A DNA stretch of 6,110 nt from Phycisphaerales bacterium (GTDB taxonomy: Bacteria; Planctomycetota; Phycisphaerae; Phycisphaerales; Phycisphaeraceae). A program made the translations under genes and the position numbers. Shown in pieces: positions 1 to 6,110 of the stretch. How positions within the stretch are numbered: position 1 is the first letter of the stretch; the number at the start of each line of letters is the position of its first letter. The notes beneath the pieces were generated by a model. The model had not been told where the DNA came from and ran no database searches. It saw nothing but the letters and a program-made list of their open reading frames with translations. Location of the stretch: positions 1-6,110 of the forward strand of contig JAAUTM010000101.1 of NCBI GenBank assembly GCA_012031455.1, in the 5' to 3' direction.

Positions 1-2
1 CC

Positions 3-314
3 GTGCTGGTGATTGGCTCGTTTGCTGTGGCGTGTTACGGCGCGATGGAAGCGACGAACACCCGTGCGGAGAGTGACCGATTCATTGTTGACGGTCAAAC
101 GCTGGTTCCGGCTGCGGTGGCGCTGTCGGGGATGTGGCTGGTCTGGCACGTGAGTGCCCGGATCACCCGTTACGAGGCGCGGCTTGAGGCCCTGGAAAGG
201 GCGCGTGCTTTGGACCTGGAAAAAATTGAACGCATTCCGTGTGTTCGTGACGGGGTGTATTGCCAGCGGGAAAAACGAAATGAGCAAGTGGTACAAGTTC
301 GTGCTTGCGTTTGA
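3..314 (+). CDS. Small membrane/coiled-coil protein, 5' end cut by window edge
   Basis: The frame is open from the window edge, so the true start is probably upstream; GTG at 3 is only the first possible start seen. The visible part has a hydrophobic stretch at residues 1-15 (key VIGSFAVACYGA). After a polar linker comes a second one at about 35-52 (VPAAVALSGMWLVWHV). A charged, heptad-like helix then follows at about 53-78 (ITRYEARLEALERARALDL). Two membrane segments followed by a short coiled coil are common in small phage holin-like or accessory proteins, but I do not recognise a family. The last ~25 residues look less protein-like, and the next small ORF overlaps them by 35 nt. The function is unknown. 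Confidence 0.4.
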   Translation: MLVIGSFAVACYGAMEATNTRAESDRFIVDGQTLVPAAVALSGMWLVWHVSARITRYEARLEALERARALDLEKIERIPCVRDGVYCQREKRNEQVVQVRACV

Positions 315-390
315 TGATTGGGTTGAGTGCGACGCACAGGAAGCGGCCCGCTGGTTTATGCGTGGCAATACTATCAAACTAGGAGATTGA
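280..390 (+). CDS. Very small hypothetical protein (36 aa)
   Basis: ATG at 280 opens a 36-residue ORF starting MSKWYKFVLAFDDWVE and ending NTIKLGD. It is rich in Trp, Phe and acidic residues and has no obvious membrane segment. It overlaps the end of the preceding ORF by 35 nt, and its stop lies two bases before the ATG of the next ORF. That is the packing expected of a translationally coupled mini-operon. The upstream sequence GCGGGAAAAACGAA is only a weak ribosome site. An in-frame longer version opening further upstream at 154 exists but overlaps the first ORF heavily. No family is recognised, and a chance ORF cannot be excluded. Confidence 0.3.
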   Translation: MSKWYKFVLAFDDWVECDAQEAARWFMRGNTIKLGD

Positions 391-392
391 CC

Positions 393-716
393 ATGGTATA
401 TATCAAACTTTTTGCCATGTCTATATTCATGGCTATTGCACCGACCATCGCATGGCGAACCAAACCCAAAGTAGTCACGCCCGGCGAAGCTGATGCACAC
501 CGCACGATCTTCGTATGGCGCTGGGGCTGGCCATGCGTGACGGGCATCCGGTTGACCGGGAGGCAATACCAGGATGCCCGCCAGCGATGGCGGAATAACA
601 CGGACGATGGCTGCTGTGAAAGAGTACGCAACTGCCCCGGAATAAACAATGATCCCCACCACGCCATCCATCACGAGTCCGGCGGTGTCCATCATTCATG
701 GCGTGTGAGGCGATGA
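393..716 (+). CDS. Small hypothetical protein with N-terminal hydrophobic segment (107 aa)
   Basis: ATG at 393 was chosen because CTAGGAG (379-385) is a good Shine-Dalgarno seven bases upstream. An in-frame start at 327 would lack one and would overlap the 36-residue ORF. Residues 1-18 (MVYIKLFAMSIFMAIAPT) are hydrophobic and could be a signal or anchor. They are followed by a basic/aromatic stretch around 40-64 (FVWRWGWPCVTGIRLTGRQY). After about residue 70 the sequence becomes rich in His, Cys and Asn and looks poorly coded, so the tail may be decayed or read in the wrong frame. It is the last member of the tight plus-strand trio. No family is recognised. A long antisense frame also runs through here, which weakens the call. 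Confidence 0.35.
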   Translation: MVYIKLFAMSIFMAIAPTIAWRTKPKVVTPGEADAHRTIFVWRWGWPCVTGIRLTGRQYQDARQRWRNNTDDGCCERVRNCPGINNDPHHAIHHESGGVHHSWRVRR

Positions 717-1120
717 GGCAGCGGTTCTCGCAAGTCATAGGCAGCGAAGCTTTTGTAAGCCATTCTGCGAGTGGTTGCTTTACCTTGACTTCCGGCCTCG
801 TTTCGAAACTGACGAAATACTGCTTAAGTCTTGCTGGAATTGAAGATTCGAGCGGTTCCCGGCTTTGGCTCACCACCGGACCTCTCGCCAACTTGTCAAG
901 GAGCGCCTGCGCACACGAAACTGAATGATGCTGTCGGGGTCCGTGCCGCCGCCGGTGATTTGCATCATCACCCTTGTATCGGCCAAGGCCCGCAGGCCGA
1001 GGCACGTCAGCACGTATTGACACACAGATTGCGACAGCTATTGGCAATCAGGCTGGCTGTACCACCCTGATGGCACGGGCGCTACACCGCACTTGCTCCA
1101 CTAAGCATTCTATCAAAACG
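717..1120. other. Intergenic stretch with no supported gene
   Basis: Between the last small plus-strand ORF and the end of the nuclease gene I see no gene I can support. Minus- and plus-strand frames of 75-190 codons cross it, but none has a ribosome site, domain or convincing composition. A 6-bp hairpin (ATCAGG/CCTGAT, 1047-1071) and GGCC-rich symmetry at 981-1000 lie 50-140 nt beyond the nuclease stop. Neither is followed by a T tract, so a classical terminator is not shown. Confidence 0.4.
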
Positions 1121-3408
1121 CTAAAACGGTGTATCGATGGATGCGATATCTTTGGAACTAAGCCCGTGCATGATTCGCAAAGGTTGACGCAGTTGATTTT
1201 CAATTGTCTGAAGGTCCTGCTGTTTTTTTGTATCTGGTTGCCGAGTCCAATCAAAAAAGCTTTGCACTGCTGCATCGTTCAGAAGGAATCGGCGATGTAA
1301 ATTAAGCGAGGCATTGTGGTCGGCATTGGCGCGGTATTGGCAAGTTGGACAGGCAAATAGTTTTTCCACCCAGCCAAAGTGTATGTCGGGCTGCCCGGTA
1401 TCAGGGGCACAGCATATGGAATACTCGGCGGCCAAGCACCGCATTTTGAACATACCTGTGATGTGCCGTGCGGGGGAATTTCAAAGACGCGACCTTTATA
1501 GCCGTAATTCTCAGCCAATTGTTTGAAACGTTCGACCAGTTGGCCGCGATTCCAAGCGACCAAGGCGCGGTTGATGCCCCGTTCCCTTTCCGCATCGGGA
1601 ATGAATCCTGCGAGTGACTCCAGAATGATGACATCCGCGCGTGGCAGCACTTGCCCAGTGATTTTGCTTTTGGTTTGATCGGTGTTCCATGCGAAATTGA
1701 GGATGGCACGAGCAGCTTTTTTGAAACGATCTTCGCCCATGTGGGTAATGTGATCTTGAAGGTGAATGTGGGATTCCTCATCAGGAATGGGTTTACCACG
1801 GAGCTGACGGAGCTGGCTGAGTTTACGTTTATGTCGAGCCAGGTTTGCAAGGTCTGGACCGGTACTTTGGGCATCGAGGTGGATGCTGCGGGAGCGGAGC
1901 ACACGGCATTGTAAATTGTTGTATTCGCAGAGGGTGGCAAAGCCAACATGACGGAGGCCCAAGTCCACGGCACATGCGATCAAGCCATCGGGTAATTTGC
2001 GATTTTTTCGAGGTTTTCCGGCTTTGGTGGTTTGTCCGGTTTCTGACCATTGGATTTTTGCGGCGAGGTCTGTCAGGGGCAGGTCTTGCACATCACAGGT
2101 AAATATCAAATAAGGGGTGGCGGACTTAAGCGAACCATCGGGGTTTAAGCGGATGTCACGGAAAACGAGTTTGACACTGCTGATGGTGGCAGGGCGCCAC
2201 TGCTGGAGATGAGCATCGAAATATTCGTAGGCCGACTTGGTTTTGGTATTGCCCTTGGCTTTTCCCTTGCCATAAGTGGTTTGAATCGAGCATTCTCGAA
2301 ACTGTGCAAGGCGGGGATCGGCACGGAAGGCAATGGGCACCCAGGCAGAAGGGTATTCGGCGGATTGGGCTTTGTTGCCGGTAATCAGTTGCAGTTGGAC
2401 CCGACCGAAGCGGTCGGCAGCGGTGGGAAGTTGAAGCTCGCAGTAACCTTTGGGGTTGGTTTGAGGAGCGTTAAAACAATACCAGCGAGGATGGTGGACG
2501 GGATTGGGTTGTGTGAAAGTGGGACGATGATCAAAACCATCGATATGTCGTTTGGTTTTACGACGGCGGACAAATTTCTTTTCGTATTCACCATGCAATC
2601 GATCCAGCGCGTATAACTCAGGGTTGGCTTTCCAAAACTCCTGGGCTTCAACCGAGCGGATTTTCCAAGGTTTAGCCTTTTTGATGCGTTTTTGGGCATC
2701 TTCAGACAGGGGATGAACCAACGGGTGGCCACCGCGCCAAGCTGCAAGATCGGGGTTGGCTTTGAGCCAGTCGAGATAGAGATGCCAGCGTCCCCGACGT
2801 TTGGATGCTTGGCCGCCTACGGATTGCTCAAAGGCATCAAAACGAGGACGAAGGGCGAGATAGAGTTGATGCTCGGTATCAGATTCCCACTTGGTCTTAT
2901 CTTGACACCATTGCTCATGGTTGGTTTGCCAAAGTTCGATCAGGGCGTGATGTCCACTGATGACGGCGACGGCTTCACGGGAAACAATTTGTTGCATACA
3001 GGAGGGCAAGTTGCCCAGCAATTTTGCTTTATCGTAGAGTAGAGTTTTTTGGCTTAGGAGCTTAACTGCTTCGTCAGCCCAAGCTTCGCCGGTGACTTCG
3101 ACGGTTTGGCCGGTGGCGTCTTTCATTTTGACTTTGTATTTTTTGGCGGAATTGGGTTTCCACTTGGGAATGCTAACGGCATTCAGAAGATAGGGTGCGT
3201 TCTGAGCGGGGCAGGAGAGGATGAAACGCGCTATTCGTTGGTAGAGGTCGCGCTGCTTGGCCGTGGAGCCAGCTTGGCCACGATACATATTGAAAAGTAT
3301 CGCCAGCATTTCCGGAAGACGCTGGTGAAAAACGCAATGGGTTTGCCAGAGGTAATCAAGGGTGTTGTGATTGCAGAAGATTTTAGCTTGCAGGGCACGG
3401 ATGGACAT
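1121..3408 (-). CDS. Compact Cas12b-like RuvC nuclease, frameshifted near the C-terminus
   Basis: This is a Cas12/TnpB-superfamily nuclease, expected to be an RNA-guided DNA-cutting enzyme. ATG at 3408 is preceded by GGAG six bases upstream. The first frame runs 709 codons to 1279, but residues after about 658 are out of frame. Continuing in the frame ending at 1121 gives about 762 residues. The N-terminus (LWQTH..F) and FTQPNPVHHPRW (298-309) resemble the Cas12b wedge/REC region. RuvC-I is VDLGLRHVGFA (Asp482), and DHITHMGEDRFKK (552-564) closely matches Cas12b. RuvC-II is VIILESL (Glu597). The zinc ribbon is CSKC (653/656) plus CPTC (687/690), and RuvC-III is RANADHNAS (Asp697). The last two elements depend on the frame correction. 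Cas12b is normally ~1100-1300 residues and lacks a clear ribbon, so this is a compact relative or a separate subtype; a large TnpB remains possible. No array or adaptation genes are seen. Confidence 0.8.
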
Positions 3409-3432
3409 GGGCTACTCCGGAAAGAAGTAGTA

Positions 3433-3438
3433 ATTATA
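3433..3438 (-). promoter_or_regulatory. TATAAT -10 box of the nuclease gene
   Basis: A perfect TATAAT reads on the minus strand 24 bases before the nuclease ATG, implying a short untranslated leader of roughly 17 nt that contains the GGAG ribosome site (3415-3418). No good -35 hexamer sits 16-18 bases further up (GAACAA at 17 bp). The promoter is therefore weak, activator-dependent or accidental. If real, the nuclease can be transcribed separately from mraZ. Confidence 0.4.
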
Positions 3439-3447
3439 ACGAACTGA

Positions 3448-3531
3448 GTGGTCTATTGTTCGGCGCAAACTACTTCAAGTGTTATCAACTGCTACGTGGC
3501 ATTAAGTATGTTCGGCGAAGTAAAAAACTAC
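3448..3531. repeat. Degenerate direct repeat (two copies)
   Basis: Two copies share the blocks GTGG, TGTTCGGCG and AAACTAC in the same order. The first copy spans about 3448-3473 (TGTTCGGCG at 3457-3465, AAACTAC at 3467-3473). The second spans about 3496-3531 (TGTTCGGCG at 3509-3517, AAACTAC at 3525-3531). Spacing inside the copies differs by a few bases. The repeats lie just upstream of the nuclease promoter and could be a regulator site, a decayed tandem duplication or a degenerate CRISPR-type repeat pair. No third copy is seen. Confidence 0.35.
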
Positions 3532-3536
3532 ACCTG

Positions 3537-3990
3537 CAACCGTTCTAAACCGGTTGTTGCGGGAAATGAAAAGAGTTGGCCGAGCTCGTCCGTAAGTCGG
3601 CACAACTATCGATCAAAAAGCAAACCCGTCCATGGGTCTGCATGGATCAGCCCGGCCGCCTTGCCGGAACTGATCAGCAATCGTCAGCGAAGGACTCCAC
3701 GTTGAAGGAACGACTTAAGCCGAGCGTGCGCGGAACTCGCTAGGACTTCCACTCACTGATGCGTACCCGGCGACCTGTCTTTGCGAACTCATCCTTGAAT
3801 TCGCTCAGCGGTGTCGGTCGTTCCCCACATGGGGGCGATTCCGTTCCTCCTTCGCCAAGATCGAATGCTCCAAACCTTTGCTGCTACCCGGTTCCTTCCG
3901 GGTTTCGCCCCAATCCTCGGGGCAATGCTTCATATCCCTGTTAGGGATAATTTGCGATTTATCGAGCCGATCGTCGCACCTGCGGTGCGT
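3537..3990 (-). ncRNA. Hairpin-dense region, candidate structured RNA
   Basis: The 614-nt gap between mraZ and the nuclease holds at least seven short, mostly perfect hairpins. They are CAACCG/CGGTTG (3537-3556); GATCAG+CCGGC with GCCGG+CTGATC (3645-3675); GCGAA+TC with GA+TTCGC (3783-3804); CCCC/GGGG (3823-3834); ACCCGG/CCGGGT (3886-3903); GCCCC/GGGGC (3907-3923); TATCCCT/AGGGATA (3933-3949); and CGCACC/GGTGCG (3975-3989). On the minus strand several loops and linkers are purine-rich (AAGGAA, GAGGATT, GAAA), which suggests the RNA is read on that strand with mraZ and the nuclease. I could not match it to RNase P, tmRNA, SRP or 6S RNA. A guide or scaffold role is inference from position only. 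Confidence 0.4.
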
Positions 3991-4022
3991 CGCTAAACCC
4001 AACCGGATGCCACGTTGCCGAT

Positions 4023-4565
4023 TCACCGACTCACCGACTCACCCGTCCCACTGGCTTTGGCACGCATGGCTCTGCGGGGGTTCATCAAAAGTCCCGGCTT
4101 GCGTGTGAGCACATCCTGCACATAAGCCTTCCAAGCTGCACGGTCCCGCACTTCCAGGTGGTCCTTCACGCCGATCAGCACCACTTCCGTACCCAACCCT
4201 GAATCCTTGAGCAGATTGTCCGGGATACGCACCCGGCCTTGCGCGTCCAATTCCACCCGGTTGGCGCTGCTGAACATCATCCGTTCGAATTCCAACAGTT
4301 CATCCGCATCCAGTTCGCTTTCATCCAGTTCCTTGGCCCGTTTTTCAAACTCGGCCTCGGTGTACAGACACAAGGCCCCATCACCCAGCGTCACATACAA
4401 CGCAAGGGGTATCGCCCCATCAACCCCGGGCAGTCCGGACGGAGCCTCGCGCAGTAACAGATTTCGCACTTCGGCTGGGATCGCCAACCGGTGCTTGGCA
4501 TCAATCGCGTGCTCGAAAGTTCCTGTAAAGACCAAGGCATACAAACCCCATACTGATGAACCCAT
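4023..4565 (-). CDS. mraZ: Transcriptional regulator MraZ
   Basis: MraZ is a DNA-binding regulator of the SpoVT/AbrB fold. In well-studied bacteria it assembles into a ring and controls the division and cell-wall (dcw) cluster, including its own gene. The hallmark opening FTGTFEHAIDAKHRLAIPAE (13-32) gives the first DxKxR signature (Asp22-Arg26). The second half repeats it as DAQGRVRIP (107-115), so both half-domains are present. At 180 residues it is longer than the usual ~145-150, with about 10 extra at the N-terminus and a basic tail (RRAMRAKASG). The ATG at 4565 has only a weak upstream GAGAGTGG. A shorter start at the TTG encoding residue 11 is possible. The usual neighbour rsmH does not follow; a hairpin-rich gap and the Cas12-like gene do. 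Confidence 0.93.
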   Translation of the reverse strand: MGSSVWGLYALVFTGTFEHAIDAKHRLAIPAEVRNLLLREAPSGLPGVDGAIPLALYVTLGDGALCLYTEAEFEKRAKELDESELDADELLEFERMMFSSANRVELDAQGRVRIPDNLLKDSGLGTEVVLIGVKDHLEVRDRAAWKAYVQDVLTRKPGLLMNPRRAMRAKASGTGESVSR

Positions 4566-4596
4566 CTACCACTCTCAAGTAGATTATGGGAATTTA

Positions 4597-4611
4597 CCCC
4601 ACTTTCCACCA
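4597..4611 (-). promoter_or_regulatory. Candidate MraZ-binding boxes upstream of mraZ
   Basis: On the minus strand TGGTG-GAAAG-TGGGG gives two TGG-type half-sites with a five-base spacer. This matches the pattern of TGGGN repeats at five-base spacing known for MraZ autoregulation. They end 31 bases before the mraZ ATG. A TAATAT hexamer at 4625-4630 is a possible -10 just upstream, so binding here could block transcription. A further TGGTA lies 30 nt downstream in register. Confidence 0.5.
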
Positions 4612-4624
4612 CGATGCAAGAAAA

Positions 4625-4630
4625 ATATTA
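4625..4630 (-). promoter_or_regulatory. Possible -10 box for mraZ
   Basis: TAATAT on the minus strand lies in an A+T-rich stretch upstream of the MraZ boxes. A poor TTTTCC at about 16-bp spacing is the only -35 candidate. This is a position-based guess. Confidence 0.25.
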
Positions 4631-4738
4631 AAGATATCTGAAATGTGGAAAACTTGGCTATTAATTGTGGGTGCTACTCAGGATTCATTGCGTTCAAACA
4701 GGCTATTTATCGTGGTACGCGACGTGAAGTCTTTTTAT

Positions 4739-4875
4739 AGTTGTTTGATGAGGCAAGGTCCTAAAACTCGAAATACTGCTGGACCGATTGCCGATGTATG
4801 AACAAAGCGACATGATTTTGATGAAGTTTCACTGTTGCTGTTCAGAAGAGCCTTGCCTAACTTGCTGTAGCAACT
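4739..4875. other. Nested inverted repeats in the mraZ-pdhA gap
   Basis: Three inverted repeats nest inside one another: AGTTG/CAACT (4739-4743, 4871-4875), AGGCAAGG/CCTTGCCT (4751-4758, 4851-4858) and AAACT/AGTTT (4764-4768, 4825-4829). Together they would close a ~137-nt long-hairpin RNA interrupted by bulges. The rest of the divergent 418-nt gap (4566-4983) holds the mraZ control region and no supported gene. The fold could be a small RNA, a pdhA leader or chance. Confidence 0.25.
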
Positions 4876-4983
4876 TAACGCTCCTAGACTTTCGTCGGTT
4901 TCGCTCGCTATGGCTCGCTCCTGATGTTGGCGATTCATGGGCGATCTTTCCTTGACCGACCTTTACCAGACAGGTGCGGATGC

Positions 4984-6070
4984 ATGACCACTGTGACCAG
5001 CCCCAACACGGATGTACGCCCAAGCGATTCTCTGGATGCTCCTGCGCTGCTGGAAATGCTGCGCCAGATGATCCTGATCCGACGATTTGAAGAACGTACC
5101 GCACAGAGCTATCAGCAGGCAAAAATCGGCGGATTTTGCCATCTCTATATCGGGCAGGAAGCCGTGGCCGTGGGTTCCATTGCTGCCCTTAAGCCTGATG
5201 ACCCGATCATCACGGCTTACCGTGACCATGGCCACGCTTTGGCACGCGGGATGCACCCGAATTACTGCATGGCGGAGATGTACGGCAAAATCACCGGCTG
5301 CGCCAAGGGCAAGGGCGGGTCGATGCGACATGTTCGATGCCCCGCATCACATGTATGGCGGCCACGCCATCGTCGGCGGACAAGCACCCTTGGGCGTCGG
5401 CCTGGCATTTGCCACCACCTACCTCGCCAAGGACAGCGTCACCATCTGCTACTTCGGGGATGGGGCGCTCAATCAGGGTGCGGTGCATGAGGCGATGAAT
5501 CTGGCGGCAATCTGGCGGCTGCCGATTATTTTCGTGGTCGAGAACAATCAGTACTCCATGGGTACGCACATCGCCCGTGGCACCAGCATGGCCGATGACC
5601 TTTCCGTCAAGGCGGCTGCTTACGGGATGAAATTCGCACGGGTGGATGGCATGGACGCTTTGGCTGTGTACGACACCTTCAAAACCCTTGCGGATGGGAT
5701 GCGCGGCAGCAGGTGCAAGGCGCTGGGGGCGGATGATGACTACGGCGGACCGGCTTTCGTCGATGCCCAGACGTACCGCTTCAAGGGTCACTCCATGTCC
5801 GACCCCCAGAAGTACCGCACCAAAGACGAGGTCGGCGGGTACGAAGAACAGGACTGCATCAACCGGCTGGTGAACTACCTCATCGAACACAACCTTGCCA
5901 CGCAGGCGCAGATCGACACGCTGGACAACACCGCCAAGCAGATCGCCAAAGAAGCCGTCGAGTTCGCCGAAAACAGCCCCGAGATGCCGATCGAAGAGCT
6001 GTACACCGATGTGTACGTCAACACGTTCGGGCCCTACAAGAAGGGCCAGGCGCACGAAGCGTTTCGGTGA
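4984..6070 (+). CDS. pdhA: Pyruvate dehydrogenase E1 component, alpha subunit (frameshifted at ~5327)
   Basis: E1 alpha pairs with E1 beta to decarboxylate pyruvate using thiamine diphosphate and passes the acetyl group to the E2 lipoyl domain. ATG at 4984 was chosen over upstream in-frame TTG at 4924 because the protein then starts just before the conserved helix (LLEMLRQMILIRRFEER). Next come the YIGQEAVAVG region (55-64), YRDHGHALARG (79-89), GKGGSM (109-114) and the ThDP motif GDGALNQG (158-165) to ENNQY (186-190). The phosphorylation-loop equivalent is GHSMSDP (268-274). An extra G near 5327 breaks the frame after GGSM. Removing it gives GGSMHMFDA, as the family expects, and a normal ~361-residue protein. 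Residues ~240-257 before YRFKGHS look longer than usual. pdhB would be expected just beyond the window. A 2-oxoacid or acetoin dehydrogenase alpha is the alternative. Confidence 0.88.
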
Positions 6071-6110
6071 GGACCACCGGCACCGCGTAACACCTGTATC
6101 AAGTCAACGT

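Noticed and set aside
1..687. Long minus-strand open frame beginning MMDTAGLVMDGVVGIIV and running off the left edge
   Set aside because: It has no ribosome site and is antisense to the plus-strand trio, one of which has a clear Shine-Dalgarno. Its later part is rich in His, Arg, Ser and Thr, like a shadow frame. It is not fully excluded.
475..1047. 190-codon minus-strand frame
   Set aside because: It has no domain and no ribosome site, and its composition is rich in Arg, Ser, His and Cys with no recognisable pattern. It looks like a chance frame in a gene-poor stretch.
1436..1453. Programmed -1 frameshift to make full-length nuclease
   Set aside because: The local sequence TGT TCA AAA TGC GGT has no X XXY YYZ heptamer. 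Slipping at AAA would replace the second cysteine context with KMRC and spoil the CxxC spacing.
3409..4022. RNase P, SRP, tmRNA or group II intron in the hairpin region
   Set aside because: GGAAGG and GGAAGTCC recall SRP or RNase P fragments, but the surrounding conserved bases and their order do not fit, and no intron domain V is seen.
3805..4026. 73-codon minus-strand ORF whose GTG overlaps the mraZ stop
   Set aside because: The overlap suggests coupling, but the sequence coincides with the run of perfect hairpins and the peptide has no recognisable features. RNA structure explains it better.
4895..4922. Short direct repeat GCTCGCT around the pdhA upstream region
   Set aside because: Two 7-base copies separated by three bases, with no further copies; too little to call a repeat element.
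5291..6055. 254-codon minus-strand frame
   Set aside because: This is an antisense shadow of pdhA, whose conserved ThDP motifs lie on the plus strand.

Overview
The window looks like bacterial chromosome, most plausibly from a Planctomycetota-type lineage. That placement is an inference from the style of the MraZ and pyruvate dehydrogenase proteins, not from a search. Four zones can be told apart.

(1) Positions 1-716, plus strand: three small, tightly packed ORFs. One is a membrane/coiled-coil fragment cut by the window edge, one is a 36-residue ORF, and one is a 107-residue ORF with a good Shine-Dalgarno. They resemble a small accessory or phage-like cluster, but none is recognised. About 400 nt with no convincing gene follow.

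(2) Positions 1121-3408, minus strand: the centrepiece, a compact Cas12-type RuvC nuclease. The restored protein would be about 762 residues. Its N-terminus, middle region and RuvC core carry several Cas12b (C2c1)-like signatures, but Cas12b is normally about 1100-1300 residues. All three RuvC catalytic acids and both halves of a TnpB/Cas12-type four-cysteine zinc ribbon can be found. However, the last ~100 residues lie in a different frame: one base is missing near 1433-1440, just after the first CxxC pair. No CRISPR array, cas1, cas2 or cas4 lies in the window.

(3) Positions 3409-4022: about 600 nt between mraZ and the nuclease gene, both read on the minus strand. This gap is packed with short perfect hairpins and reads like a structured RNA. 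It is the best local candidate for a guide-type or regulatory RNA. A TATAAT box and a GGAG ribosome site lie directly before the nuclease start, next to a degenerate pair of direct repeats.

(4) Positions 4023-4565, minus strand, encode MraZ, with two TGG-type MraZ boxes upstream. Diverging from it on the plus strand is pdhA (4984-6070), the pyruvate dehydrogenase E1 alpha subunit, which has a one-base insertion near 5327. The mraZ-pdhA gap contains nested inverted repeats.

Two single-base frameshifts in 6 kb, one of them in a housekeeping gene, make assembly or sequencing error a serious explanation for both. The nuclease may therefore be intact in the real genome.
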